This document shows positions 16,099-24,869 of a DNA stretch of 64,000 nucleotides, piece after piece. The position numbers were made by a program, and so were the translations under genes. How positions within the stretch are numbered: the first letter of the stretch is position 1; the number at the start of each line of letters is the position of its first letter. Below the pieces are notes generated by a model. The model was not told where the DNA came from. It saw nothing but the letters and a program-made list of their open reading frames with translations, and ran no database searches. The stretch comes from Promethearchaeati archaeon (GTDB lineage: Archaea; Asgardarchaeota; Heimdallarchaeia; Heimdallarchaeales; Heimdallarchaeaceae). Location of the stretch: the NCBI GenBank assembly GCA_013166775.1, contig JABLTJ010000012.1:1-64000 (forward strand). The letters are read 5' to 3'.

Positions 16099-18231
16099 TT
16101 AATCACCATGCATTTTCTTCTTTTCTTTCTTCTTCATATCTCCCAGTGTATGCATTGAGACTGTATCTGTTTCTTTACCATTTGCTATTTGTAACAATAT
16201 CATTTTTACTTCATTGGGAGCTTCTTTTCCAGTTCTTTCTTTAATCTGTTTTAGCATCGTTTTTATTTCTTTAGGAGATTTTCCTTTTGCATTCTCTTTG
16301 ATATGAGCTAACATTTCTGGGGACAATCCTCCAGTAGTCATATGTCCCATAGGAACCTTCATAGGTTGTATATGTTCTTCCTCAAGTTCTTCAGGTTCAA
16401 GTTCCTCTGGTTTAATATCAATTTCCTCCAAACCTTGATGAACATAATAAGTGTTGTAGAGATCGGCATAAATACCATCTTCTTTCATCAGCTCATCATG
16501 TGTCCCATTTTCCACCAGTTTCCCTTCTTCTAAAACAATTATTCTATCAGCGTCTTTTATTGTAGAAAGTCTATGAGCAATTACAAAAGTGGTTCGTCCT
16601 CTAAATAACTCTCTTTGAGCAGCTTGAATCAATGATTCTGTATATGCATCTAATCTACTAGTAGCTTCATCAAGAACTAGAATTCTAGGATCTGCAAGCA
16701 TCATTCGAGCAATTGTTATTATTTGTCTTTGTCCAGAGGATAGCTTTTTACCGCCTTCAACAATCATGGTGTCATATCCATTTGGCAAAGCATCAATGAA
16801 TTCATCAGCATTTATCTTCTTAGAGATTTGTTTGACATCTTTTTCTGTTGATTTTGGAGCTCCATACAAGATATTTTCCATGACAGAACCTGTAAATAGA
16901 AAAGGCTCTTGCGTAACTAAACCAATTGCGTTTCGCAAGGATGATTGTGTAACATCTCTAATATCTTGTGATCCAATTCTAATCTCACCTTCTTGAACGT
17001 CATAAAACCTTGTGAGAAGAGATGACATTAATGTTGTTTTACCTGCACCAGTATGACCGACGATTGCAATCATCTCACCAGGTTGTGCAAAAAAACTCAC
17101 ATCTTCTAAGACGTTTATGTTCTTCTCATACGCGAAGGTTAGATTTTCAAAATGAACACTATCATCATCTTCTTGTAAAGGTCTAGCAGAATCTGAATCT
17201 TCTACAGCAGATTTCGCTTCAAAAACATCGATTATTCTATCCATTGCTCCAAAAGCAGCTTCTAGTTGTGGGAAGACCATAGAAAGCATTACTATTGGAA
17301 ATAGAAATTGTTGAGACAGATTGACAGCAAGATAAATATCTCCTAAAGGAATTGTGGTGGTTTGATTAATCCACCCACTGAAATAAATTATCACTGTAAA
17401 TAGTAAATAGCTTAGAGAAGTCATCGTTGGCATAACGAACATCATTAACATACCGAATTGTTTAGAATATTTGTAATGTTGTTGATTCAATTCTCGGAGT
17501 TCAGTTGCTAGTTCCTCTTCCCTATTAAATGATTTTGCAACTGCGATTCCAGTAAGACCTTCTGCCATCTTGCCAGAAACAACACCAAACGCTCTTCTTA
17601 CTCTTAAGATAATTTTGCGTCCAAAGTAACTTAACACTCTACTCATCGCAAAAGCGATAGGAATAGCACAAAGAGAGATAAGAGCTATCATCCAATTTGT
17701 AAGAAGAAGAATTATGAATGATCCAATAATTAATAGCAAATGTGAAACGATACCTGTTGAGAGTTGAACACCTGTGGCCAATTCTCCAGTATCTGCGGTT
17801 ACTCTTGCTGTTATATTACCTGACTGTTCTCTCTTTAAGTAAGCCATATCTGAATAGCTTAATTTGTGATAAACATCTGCCCTGACCTCATGCAACATTT
17901 TTGAATTCATTTTAGCCATTATTCTAGTAGAAAATGAACTTATTATCCACCCTGTAATAGTAAGAGCGAAAAAGATTATAGATAATGGTAAGAGAGACAT
18001 GAAATTCACCTCTCCTCCTTGAATAGCGTTTAGACCATGTCTAATTATAAGAGGATTAATTAAAGCTGTAACTGAATAGAGAATGGAAAGCAAACCTACA
18101 ACTATTATTGTCCATATGTACTTCTGAAGATACACCCATAAATTACTGACCAAGATTTTAGTTGATCGAGCTCTCTCGTATTTTTCAAGTCCTAATGCTC
18201 TTCCAGGACCTCTTCTTTGACCGTGTGCCAT
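16099..18231 (-). CDS. ABC exporter subunit with canonical catalytic Glu
   Basis: 710 residues: six-TM exporter domain (residues ~35-330), then a nucleotide-binding domain with Walker A GHTGAGKTTLMSS, signature LSSGQRQIITIARMM, Walker B ILVLDEATS with the catalytic Glu, and switch His in VIAHRLST. The signature is non-canonical (LSSGQ rather than LSGGQ). The last ~110 residues are unusual: an acidic linker (EELEPEELEEEH), then two similar helical motifs 'AKGKSPKEIKTMLKQIKE' and 'GKEAPNEVKMILLQIANG', then a Lys-rich end. Its start overlaps the stop of the partner gene as TAATG, so translation is coupled. Together with the 18231-20096 product it forms a heterodimeric exporter. Substrate is unknown; multidrug or lipid export is typical of the class. 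Confidence 0.93.
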   Translation of the reverse strand: MAHGQRRGPGRALGLEKYERARSTKILVSNLWVYLQKYIWTIIVVGLLSILYSVTALINPLIIRHGLNAIQGGEVNFMSLLPLSIIFFALTITGWIISSFSTRIMAKMNSKMLHEVRADVYHKLSYSDMAYLKREQSGNITARVTADTGELATGVQLSTGIVSHLLLIIGSFIILLLTNWMIALISLCAIPIAFAMSRVLSYFGRKIILRVRRAFGVVSGKMAEGLTGIAVAKSFNREEELATELRELNQQHYKYSKQFGMLMMFVMPTMTSLSYLLFTVIIYFSGWINQTTTIPLGDIYLAVNLSQQFLFPIVMLSMVFPQLEAAFGAMDRIIDVFEAKSAVEDSDSARPLQEDDDSVHFENLTFAYEKNINVLEDVSFFAQPGEMIAIVGHTGAGKTTLMSSLLTRFYDVQEGEIRIGSQDIRDVTQSSLRNAIGLVTQEPFLFTGSVMENILYGAPKSTEKDVKQISKKINADEFIDALPNGYDTMIVEGGKKLSSGQRQIITIARMMLADPRILVLDEATSRLDAYTESLIQAAQRELFRGRTTFVIAHRLSTIKDADRIIVLEEGKLVENGTHDELMKEDGIYADLYNTYYVHQGLEEIDIKPEELEPEELEEEHIQPMKVPMGHMTTGGLSPEMLAHIKENAKGKSPKEIKTMLKQIKERTGKEAPNEVKMILLQIANGKETDTVSMHTLGDMKKKEKKKMHGD

Positions 18232-20096
18232 TATTTAGAACCTCCTTCTAGAACATCAATATCACTATAAACACCCATGCTTTCTGCCATTGGAAGATGC
18301 TGACACATAAACTGATAGTCGACACATCTCTGCAATAATTCTTCATGGGAACCAATATCGACTATCTCTCCTCTTTTCATAAGAATAATAATATCAGCAG
18401 CAACAAGTGTTGTAAGCCTTTGAGTAACAACAATACTAGTGCGATCTTTCATCAGTTCCTCCATAGCATAACGAAGTCTAAGTTCTGTTTTTATGTCAAC
18501 AGCACTTGTACTATCATCTAAAAGCAGCAGTTTAGGATCTGATAATAGAGCTCGTGCTATTGCTATCCTTTGTCTTTGACCTCCAGAAAGTGTAACTCCT
18601 CTCTCACCAATCACTGTTTCATATTTGTTGGGTAGAGTTTCTATAAACTGCGAGATTTGTGCTCTTTCAGCTGCAGATTTAATCTCTTTATCAGATGCTT
18701 GTGGTTTAGCAAAAGTTATATTAGCTCTCAACGTATCAGAGAAAAGGAAAATATCTTGCTCAACCATTGTTACATTCGATCTTACATAATTAGTGTGTAT
18801 TGAGTCTAGTCTAGTTCCGTCAACTTCTATTGATCCATTTGTTGGATCATAGAGTCTTAAAAGAAGCTTAAGGATTGTTGATTTTCCTGAACCTGGACCT
18901 CCAATCAAAGCAACTTTTGAACCTGTAGGTATTGTAAAAGAAATGTTTTTCAGCACTACTTTCTCAGTCCCAGGGTAAGCAAAATTTACATCTTTGAAAT
19001 GAATATCTTTTTCCCAATCGCCCTCGATTGGATTTTCAGGTTGCTGTAGTGGATCGTCGAAAGTCATCATAGACCATAGTCTTTGAGAGTTTTCAAGACC
19101 TGCTTGTAGCATGATTAAACGTTGGGGTATCATGAAATTTTGTCTATTAAGTGACATAAGTAAACCTAAGATTGATATTAATACTCCTATTGTAAAAGAA
19201 GTCCCAGTTGAAGATGTTACCATCCAGAGTCCATAAGCAAATGCTCCAGCTGTAACAACAATAGTAATCAATGCTGGCCAATAAAAAGCGCTAAGAAATC
19301 CTTCTTTCTTCATATCTTCTGCATATTCCAAACTTTTCGCATTAAATTTGTTAATCTCTTTTTCATGATTATCAAATGCCCTGACAACTTCCACTCCTCT
19401 AAACATTTCTTGTGAAATAGCTGATAGATCACCAAGATCAGTAGCAAGTTTTTGTCTAATTGGTCCTACCTTTGCAGCATATCTCCAAGCAATTATTAGA
19501 TAAATAGCAAAGGATACAGCTAAAACTACACCAACTATCCAGTCATACTGTATTAAGAGAACAGTTGTAATAATAATGGTAAACATAGAGCTCAATAACA
19601 TTCTAAAACCTGGGTGAATAGCCATTCGAATCTGATTAATCTCGTTCATACCCATTGACAAAATAACACCAGAATCATTGATATCATAAAATGCCATTGA
19701 GTGATCCTGAATTACTTCATAAAATTCTTGTCGCATGTCTCTTTGTACTCTGAAGGTTGCATCAGCCCAGATATAAATATTCAGACTAAGTGACACCCAA
19801 CTAATTAGAACGAAAATAATCATTCGTACTATAAGCGAGTTAAATTCGGTCGAAAAAATCGTACCTGCATTGATATCAATCAAAAGGATATCTAATACAT
19901 CTCCAACAAGAGCAATTGTTTTTGTTGTTAGATACGTACTTGCTACGAGTAAAACCAATGCAAAACCATACATCAAAGGTTGTCTCTGAAAGGCGGACCA
20001 AAACCATCGTGTAGCTGATTTGTATTTCTTTGTAATCTCTAGTTGAATTTCTGGACTATACTGTGTTTTCTGTTTTTCAATAGTTGATGTTGCCAT
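18231..20096 (-). CDS. ABC exporter subunit with degenerate ATP site
   Basis: 621 residues, the partner of the 16099 product: TM domain (~35-330) and NBD with Walker A GGPGSGKSTILKL and canonical signature LSGGQRQRIAIARAL. The catalytic residue after Walker B is Asp (LLLLDDSTSAVD) and the switch His is Gln (VVTQRLTTL). In heterodimeric exporters these changes mark the non-hydrolysing site, which is completed by the partner's signature; that signature is indeed the altered LSSGQ. The canonical site is formed by the partner's Walker motifs with this subunit's LSGGQ. The gene starts right after the PadR-type regulator stop (TAAATG junction), so the three genes form one operon, probably regulator-controlled. 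Confidence 0.93.
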   Translation of the reverse strand: MATSTIEKQKTQYSPEIQLEITKKYKSATRWFWSAFQRQPLMYGFALVLLVASTYLTTKTIALVGDVLDILLIDINAGTIFSTEFNSLIVRMIIFVLISWVSLSLNIYIWADATFRVQRDMRQEFYEVIQDHSMAFYDINDSGVILSMGMNEINQIRMAIHPGFRMLLSSMFTIIITTVLLIQYDWIVGVVLAVSFAIYLIIAWRYAAKVGPIRQKLATDLGDLSAISQEMFRGVEVVRAFDNHEKEINKFNAKSLEYAEDMKKEGFLSAFYWPALITIVVTAGAFAYGLWMVTSSTGTSFTIGVLISILGLLMSLNRQNFMIPQRLIMLQAGLENSQRLWSMMTFDDPLQQPENPIEGDWEKDIHFKDVNFAYPGTEKVVLKNISFTIPTGSKVALIGGPGSGKSTILKLLLRLYDPTNGSIEVDGTRLDSIHTNYVRSNVTMVEQDIFLFSDTLRANITFAKPQASDKEIKSAAERAQISQFIETLPNKYETVIGERGVTLSGGQRQRIAIARALLSDPKLLLLDDSTSAVDIKTELRLRYAMEELMKDRTSIVVTQRLTTLVAADIIILMKRGEIVDIGSHEELLQRCVDYQFMCQHLPMAESMGVYSDIDVLEGGSK

Positions 20097-21056
20097 TTAA
20101 TTCAGCTCCTTCAAGAGTTTGCTTATTGATTCTTTTCTTTCAACAAGTTTGATTTTAAGATACTCTTTAGCTAGTTCTCTCTCATCCTCTGATTCAATTC
20201 TGTCCAGATGTTCTTTAACAAGACCTGGATGCCTCAGAAAAACTCGAAAACTTGGCAAAGGCAAACCATGTTCCATAAACATTCTTGAAAATGGTCGTTC
20301 ATTTTGCTTTCCTTTATGATGAAGCAAATATTTTCTGTCTTCATGAGGGATGTCATCTGCTAATCGTCTGAACACATCTCCAAAAGGATTGAAGAATAGA
20401 ACTTTTCTTTGTTTTTTAGGCATAAAATGTTTATCATCTACATGGAAAACAAAACCTGTAATATCAATAATATTGATTAGTAGCCTTGCTAATGTGTTTC
20501 TTCCCAGCTCTGTAATTTGGTAGATTTTCTTTAATCTTCCTCCCTCTTTGTCATCTTTGACATACTCAATCAAACCACTTTTCTCTAAGGATTCTATTGC
20601 AGGATAAATTCCACTAATATTGCTCCAAATTGTGGTCATTGATTTTATTTCTTGAACAGATTTTTCCAAATCCTTAGTTATCTCAGAGAGGTAAGCTAAA
20701 TCCTTTTTGATATTGTCTTCTTTATCCCTAGTTAGAAGGTTCTTTATCCGAGGATTTAACTTGAATATTGGGCAGTCCTCAATACTCTTTTCTATAGCTC
20801 TCCTCTTTGAATTATACTCATCTGTATTAATAATATTTTTTGTAATTAGTTGTTGTAAATCATGAAGAGTCTTTATATGATCATCAATGAATTCCAAACT
20901 GTTTCTTCGTTTTTCATATAAAATATCTGAAGCTTTAGAACACATCTCATAGGCATGAGAACCTTCAGGAGAACGAGCAAGGTGTATTAAAATCGCAATT
21001 TCCCCTAATTTTCTTGCTAGCTTCTCTTCATATTTGCTTGTTAAATTTTCTTTCAT
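20097..21056 (-). CDS. PadR-type regulator with split winged helix
   Basis: 319 residues, about twice the usual PadR length. The PadR helix 1/2 region is visible at residues ~17-42 (EIAILIHLARSPEGSHAYEM) and the recognition helix and wing at ~141-195 (ISGIYPAIESLEKSGLIEYV, then GGRLKKIYQITELGRNTL). Between them lies a ~95-residue helical, charged insertion that ordinary PadR proteins lack. The last ~120 residues form a further domain that I do not recognise. PadR proteins are dimeric repressors commonly controlling ABC exporters, and here the gene heads the operon with both exporter subunits. A perfect inverted repeat with 10-bp arms lies 60 nt upstream and is the likely operator. The ligand is probably the exporter's substrate (inference). 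Confidence 0.78.
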   Translation of the reverse strand: MKENLTSKYEEKLARKLGEIAILIHLARSPEGSHAYEMCSKASDILYEKRRNSLEFIDDHIKTLHDLQQLITKNIINTDEYNSKRRAIEKSIEDCPIFKLNPRIKNLLTRDKEDNIKKDLAYLSEITKDLEKSVQEIKSMTTIWSNISGIYPAIESLEKSGLIEYVKDDKEGGRLKKIYQITELGRNTLARLLINIIDITGFVFHVDDKHFMPKKQRKVLFFNPFGDVFRRLADDIPHEDRKYLLHHKGKQNERPFSRMFMEHGLPLPSFRVFLRHPGLVKEHLDRIESEDERELAKEYLKIKLVERKESISKLLKELN

Positions 21057-21115
21057 TTTTTGCTTTCACCAAACAAAAGTTTATTATCGAAAGTCGCATT
21101 AATATTCTTTTTATA

Positions 21116-21139
21116 TAATATTCAGAAACCTGAATATTA
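21116..21139. promoter_or_regulatory. Inverted repeat upstream of the PadR-exporter operon (candidate operator)
   Basis: TAATATTCAG-AAAC-CTGAATATTA is a perfect inverted repeat with 10-bp arms and a 4-base centre. It overlaps the upstream edge of a TATA-like stretch (TTTTTATATAATA, about 21108-21120) that would drive the PadR-exporter operon. Position and symmetry fit binding by a dimeric repressor, most simply the regulator encoded just downstream. Confidence 0.6.
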
Positions 21140-21188
21140 ATAAATCTTACCATATGTAAGAATTAGAAAATACTAAATAAAAGTTCAA

Positions 21189-21518
21189 TCACAGCTTAAT
21201 TGCTTGTGCTAAAAGATCTACTATCAGCTCTGATTTGATGTCGCTTAAAGACTCAACTCTAATGAATTTAATCATTTCATTCCTTCCCTGTAATAAACTA
21301 TGAGAATCTTTTATTTCTCCTCTAATCCATATCATAAGATTAACATGATCTTCGAAGGAGTTAATTGAACAAATCTTTTTTTCTGTCATATAGACTGGGA
21401 TACAGAATTTGATGTCCTCATTTAAGAACGAAAAATTTGATAAAATAATATTACGTAATTCTTCTACAATCTCTTGAATTTCAGTTGGAAATTGTATTAT
21501 ATATTCTCCAATCTCCAT
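21189..21518 (-). CDS. DUF1801-like small protein
   Basis: From ATG 21518 the product is 109 residues. FPTEIQEIVEELRNIILS, FCIPVYMTEKKICSIN and HVNLMIWIRG fit the DUF1801/YdhG-type fold (a small alpha-beta protein often described as iron-chaperone-like, with function unproven in prokaryotes). The frame continues upstream to ATG 21602, but the extra 28 residues (YQIYKGLLIKSFTAKWLSKV) are not typical of the family. A TATA-like CCTTTATAAAT at about 21577-21587 would give a message starting near 21557, inside that extension, so 21518 is preferred. It lies upstream of, and on the same strand as, the PadR operon but has its own promoter. Confidence 0.65.
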   Translation of the reverse strand: MEIGEYIIQFPTEIQEIVEELRNIILSNFSFLNEDIKFCIPVYMTEKKICSINSFEDHVNLMIWIRGEIKDSHSLLQGRNEMIKFIRVESLSDIKSELIVDLLAQAIKL

Positions 21519-21726
21519 TCTATTACCAATAATCACTTTACTCAACCATTTAGCTGTGAAGGATTTTATTAGTAATCCTTTATAAATTTGATAAAATGAC
21601 AAAAAAACTATTGATTGGAAAATTAGAAAAATAGAAAATCCATTAATTTAAGAAGGTGGATAAGATGAATAAAAGAAAATTTGAATATTAAAACAAGTTT
21701 ATCCAATAACAGCATAATCAGTTAGA

Positions 21727-22410
21727 TTATTTTTTGGTAAAAAACCAAAAGAATTTTCGTTTCTTTTTCGTTTCTTCTGAAACAGTTTTTCTTAATTCAA
21801 TAACTCCATCACGTAATGCAAGTTTATAAACTAAGTCTCTAAAACCTTCAGGTTCCTCTTCTTGTTCAATTACATACACCAAAGGTATTCGTTTTCTTTC
21901 TGTTTCTAAAGCTCTAGTTATCCTACCAGCTTCATATTTTTCCTTAACTTGACTATCTTTTCCTATCCAGACGAATATTTCATTATAAGCATCTAAAACA
22001 AAAGCATCATCTGATTTGAAACCTCGATAATCTATGGGAATTTCTGTTGTAATAATCTCACCCTTATCATTTTGCTTGATTTGTAGGAGTTGATAGTCTT
22101 TTTCAAATTTCTTCTCAATTTTCTTCAGAATTCGTGGAGTATCACCTTCTGTAATCTTGAAAGAAATTATTTTCTTGAATTCTTCAGGTTCTTCATTTTC
22201 AGATATAGTTTTGATTTTTAAATCCTTTTTCTTCTCTTGAAGGATTTTTGCTGACCAAATTCCAGCAAATTTATCATCAACATATGATTTTGAACCCAAC
22301 CATAACCAAAAAACACTCTCTGTTTCTACAATATATACATCTCCTCTATAGAATACATATGGTTCATTTAAAGGAACCAAATCATTTCCTACTATTCGAA
22401 AAATCTTCAT
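21727..22410 (-). CDS. Two-repeat gelsolin-domain protein
   Basis: From ATG 22410 (MKIFRIVGNDLVP) the product is 227 residues made of two gelsolin/villin-type repeats. Repeat 1 has DVYIVETESVFWLWLGSKS and then the helix FAGIWSAKILQEKKK. Repeat 2 has DAFVLDAYNEIFVWIGKDS and then YEAGRITRALETERKR. The 'VW.G..S...EK..A' core is the family signature. Gelsolins sever, cap or bundle actin filaments, and two-domain gelsolins are known Asgard eukaryotic-signature proteins acting on actin. It ends in a basic tail (KKKRKFFWFFTKK) and lacks a villin headpiece. The frame opens upstream to 22452, but TATA-like AGTATTTATG at 22431-22440 is 26 nt before ATG 22410. Actin activity is inferred from family membership. 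Confidence 0.88.
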   Translation of the reverse strand: MKIFRIVGNDLVPLNEPYVFYRGDVYIVETESVFWLWLGSKSYVDDKFAGIWSAKILQEKKKDLKIKTISENEEPEEFKKIISFKITEGDTPRILKKIEKKFEKDYQLLQIKQNDKGEIITTEIPIDYRGFKSDDAFVLDAYNEIFVWIGKDSQVKEKYEAGRITRALETERKRIPLVYVIEQEEEPEGFRDLVYKLALRDGVIELRKTVSEETKKKRKFFWFFTKK

Positions 22411-22430
22411 AAGGTTTTTTTTCTGCAACG

Positions 22431-22440
22431 CATAAATACT
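22431..22440 (-). promoter_or_regulatory. TATA box deciding the gelsolin-gene start
   Basis: Minus-strand AGTATTTATG centred 26 nt upstream of ATG 22410 and downstream of the longer start at 22452, so the longer start would not be transcribed. Confidence 0.5.
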
Positions 22441-22527
22441 TTTGCACAACAAGTTTTTTACTGATCTTAGAGTATTTATTTCATTTTTGATGAAAAAGAA
22501 TATATACAGTCTAGAGATAAAATAATT

Positions 22528-23100
22528 ATGGCTGAAAATTCTGATTTTATTGGATTGTTAATTCGAATTTTCAATCTATTTTCTGGAATAATCTATATTA
22601 TTACTGCAATTCTATTATTTGCACAGATAAATCTTAATACTCAAAACACTCTTTTATTTATATCAATCATTTTAATATTTATTGGCATATTACGATTTAT
22701 AAACGGAAGTTTAAACACAAATCTTCAGAAATACTTAAGAATTTCTCGAATAATAGCTGGCATCATTATTTTGGCTTTAGCAGTTTCAGCAGTTGCTAGA
22801 GGCTCTATAGAATCAACTGCTATAATTCTGCTAGCAATTGCTGTTCTTATAAACAGTATTCAAAAATCGCTAATTGGTGTTTTTGAAAAACATTATCCAG
22901 TTTGGTTTAGAGCAATATCAATATTAGGAGGAACAATAACAATAGTATTAAGTCTTCTTGTAATATTTGGGACTTCTTGGGACGTATTTATTTTGATAAT
23001 CTTATTCGCAATTGTGTTTTTGTTAAATGGAGTAAGCAGATTAATTAATGCTATTTCTAATCCCATAGAAAAGAAAGGAAGAAAAGTCTCAGCTCGCTGA
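22528..23100 (+). CDS. HdeD/DUF308 family membrane protein, copy 1
   Basis: 190 residues with six hydrophobic helices in three similar pairs, the short-repeat pattern of the HdeD/DUF308 family: 'LLIRIFNLFSGIIYIITA', 'LLFISIILIFIGILRFINGS', then VFILIILFAIVFLLNGVSRL. The recurring G..R..NG motif after each second helix is the family marker. HdeD proteins are linked to acid and envelope stress in bacteria; the archaeal role is unknown. It diverges from the gelsolin gene and its 3' end overlaps the convergent nhaA by 12 nt. Two further copies lie at 27269 and 27934. Confidence 0.8.
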   Translation: MAENSDFIGLLIRIFNLFSGIIYIITAILLFAQINLNTQNTLLFISIILIFIGILRFINGSLNTNLQKYLRISRIIAGIIILALAVSAVARGSIESTAIILLAIAVLINSIQKSLIGVFEKHYPVWFRAISILGGTITIVLSLLVIFGTSWDVFILIILFAIVFLLNGVSRLINAISNPIEKKGRKVSAR

Positions 23101-24471
23101 TTCTTCTGCAATCTTCTTTTCTCGCATTTTTATTGAATACCATAAGATTATGTACCCAATTATTCCAGCAATAACAGAAGCTAACAAAATTCCAAACTTC
23201 GCAGTATCAAGAAGATTGTCTGTATCAACAAATGCTAAACCTGCAATAAAATTAGACATTGTAAAACCTATTCCTGCTAGAAATCCAATTCCTGCTAATT
23301 GCATCCAATTTACATTTACAGGAAACTCAAAGATTTTAGTTTTAGAGTACAAGAAGGAGAATGTCAACATACCCAAGGGTTTTCCTATTAATAATCCTAG
23401 AAATACTCCAAAGAAAACATTAGTTGAAAAACCTCCTCCACCTAAGGAACTAAAATCTATTCCAGAGTTAGCTAATCCAAACAAAGGAACTATAAAGAAG
23501 ACTACCCAATTAATCAATTTGTGTTCAATAATTTCAAGCGGAGTCAGTATATTAGAAAAACCATCTTCTAATGCTTGTATCGAAGCTTTATATCTAGAAT
23601 ATACAATACTATCGCCTTCACTCAACTCTATTTCAGATATATATCCTAGTGTTTTTGTACTAATCTCATGAAATTCTGACACATCTATCCTTTTGGTTGC
23701 AGGAATAGTTGTAGCAAGGAGAATTCCTGTAAGGGTTGAATGAACACCTGATTGAAATATAAAGAACCACAGAAGGATACCCGGAATAATATAAATTATA
23801 CTTCTACGCACTCCAATCTTGTTTAAAAGGTAGAGAATACCTAAGATTAAAGCACTTACTAACAAGAAAATCCATTGAATCTGACTTGAGTAGAAGATTG
23901 CTATTACTAAAATTGCTCCAATATCATCTATAATTGCAATAGAAGTTAAAAGAAGTTTTAATTTCTTTGGAATGTTGTAAGTAAATAATGCTAATATTCC
24001 TAAAGATATAGCAATATCTGTTGACATTGGTATACCCCAACCGTTTACACCACTACTTTGAGGAGGATTAAAAATCAAATAAATAATAGCAGGAAAAATC
24101 ATACCGCCAAGAGCTGCGATAATTGAAAGAGAAGCTTCCTTTAAATCTGTTAAACCGCCAACAATCAATTCACGTTTTAATTCCAATCCAATTATGAAGA
24201 AAAAAACAGCCATTAAACCGTCATTTATCCAATGTAGGAGTGATTGATGAAAATTAAAAGAACCTATACTGAATCCAATATAAGTATTCCATAAGCTAGT
24301 ATAAGTATCACCAAAAGGGAGATTGATCCATATTAAACCAATTAAAACACAGAACAATAAAATATGGCTTCCAGATGCTTCTTTATGTATAAATCTCTGG
24401 AGTGGAGAGATTATTCTGACTATTGGGGGATTCTTCAAAGTGTTATAGATTTTTTTTGGAATCTCTGACAT
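23089..24471 (-). CDS. nhaA: Na+/H+ antiporter NhaA
   Basis: 460 residues, full length for NhaA, which exchanges cytosolic Na+ for external H+ across the membrane. Visible are the N-terminal 'FIHKEASGSHILLFCVLIG', the conserved FFFIIGLELKRELIVGGL, GWGIPMSTDIAISLGIL with the Asp equivalent to E. coli Asp133, and SIAIIDDIGAILVIAIF with the paired Asp of the ion-binding site (Asp163/Asp164 in E. coli). Near the C-terminus, GIGFLAGIGFTMSNFIAGL is also typical. NhaA is far commoner in bacteria, so ancient transfer is possible. Its end overlaps the convergent HdeD-like gene by 12 nt. Neighbouring channels and transporters point to salt and pH homeostasis. Confidence 0.96.
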   Translation of the reverse strand: MSEIPKKIYNTLKNPPIVRIISPLQRFIHKEASGSHILLFCVLIGLIWINLPFGDTYTSLWNTYIGFSIGSFNFHQSLLHWINDGLMAVFFFIIGLELKRELIVGGLTDLKEASLSIIAALGGMIFPAIIYLIFNPPQSSGVNGWGIPMSTDIAISLGILALFTYNIPKKLKLLLTSIAIIDDIGAILVIAIFYSSQIQWIFLLVSALILGILYLLNKIGVRRSIIYIIPGILLWFFIFQSGVHSTLTGILLATTIPATKRIDVSEFHEISTKTLGYISEIELSEGDSIVYSRYKASIQALEDGFSNILTPLEIIEHKLINWVVFFIVPLFGLANSGIDFSSLGGGGFSTNVFFGVFLGLLIGKPLGMLTFSFLYSKTKIFEFPVNVNWMQLAGIGFLAGIGFTMSNFIAGLAFVDTDNLLDTAKFGILLASVIAGIIGYIILWYSIKMREKKIAEESAS

Positions 24472-24615
24472 AAGAAAGATTTATCATTAGTGTTTTTTAA
24501 TTTTTTTCCTATATTTTCTTTTAAATACTATAAGTTTCAGTTAAGATTTTTTTTACCAAATTGCTTTTCTTAACAAACTATGCTCTAGAATGCTTTTTGT
24601 CTATTCTTACAAATC

Positions 24616-24659
24616 TTTAAATAAAAAGAAACGATAATAATACAATTACAAATGGAGGT
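24616..24659 (+). promoter_or_regulatory. TATA box and Shine-Dalgarno site of the histone-like gene
   Basis: TTTAAATAAA (24616-24625) should start transcription near 24646-24650, giving a ~18-nt leader. The leader carries a full GGAGGT (24654-24659) six nt before ATG 24666. Most genes here are leaderless, so this strong ribosome site suggests high expression. Confidence 0.6.
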
Positions 24660-24665
24660 TTAAGT

Positions 24666-24869
24666 ATGTCAAAGAAAAAGAAAGATTTACCTACAGATAT
24701 GTTGATTGTTAAATCAAAAGTAAAAGAGTATGTAAAAACACTTGGTGACTATAATGTTTCTTCAGAATTCTATGAAGTGTTTAATCATAAGGTTGCAGAA
24801 ATGATAAGAAAAGCAGCTAAAAGAACTAAACACAATAATAGAAAAACAGTAGCTGCAAGAGATGTATAG
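24666..24869 (+). CDS. Histone-fold protein (bacterial-type/short alpha-3 class)
   Basis: 67 residues. A basic head (SKKKKDLPTD) precedes a histone-fold core: LIVKSKVKEYVKTLGDYNVS (alpha 1), FYEVFNHKVAEMIRKAAKRT (alpha 2), then the loop HNNRKTVAARDV, matching the 'RA..N.RKTV...D' signature. The 'VKSKVK' start and the truncation right after the RKTV..RD loop resemble the Bdellovibrio HBb-like and archaeal short-alpha-3 histones rather than HMf-type nucleosomal ones. Such proteins dimerise and bind DNA. The strong ribosome site GGAGGT and TATA box predict abundant expression, as for a chromatin protein. The helix 3 boundary and DNA-binding mode are inferred. Confidence 0.85.
   Translation: MSKKKKDLPTDMLIVKSKVKEYVKTLGDYNVSSEFYEVFNHKVAEMIRKAAKRTKHNNRKTVAARDV

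Noticed and set aside
21147..21161. CTTAC/GTAAG short palindrome upstream of the PadR operon
   Set aside because: Only 5-bp arms, expected by chance in AT-rich DNA. The 10-bp-arm repeat at 21116-21139 is the better operator.
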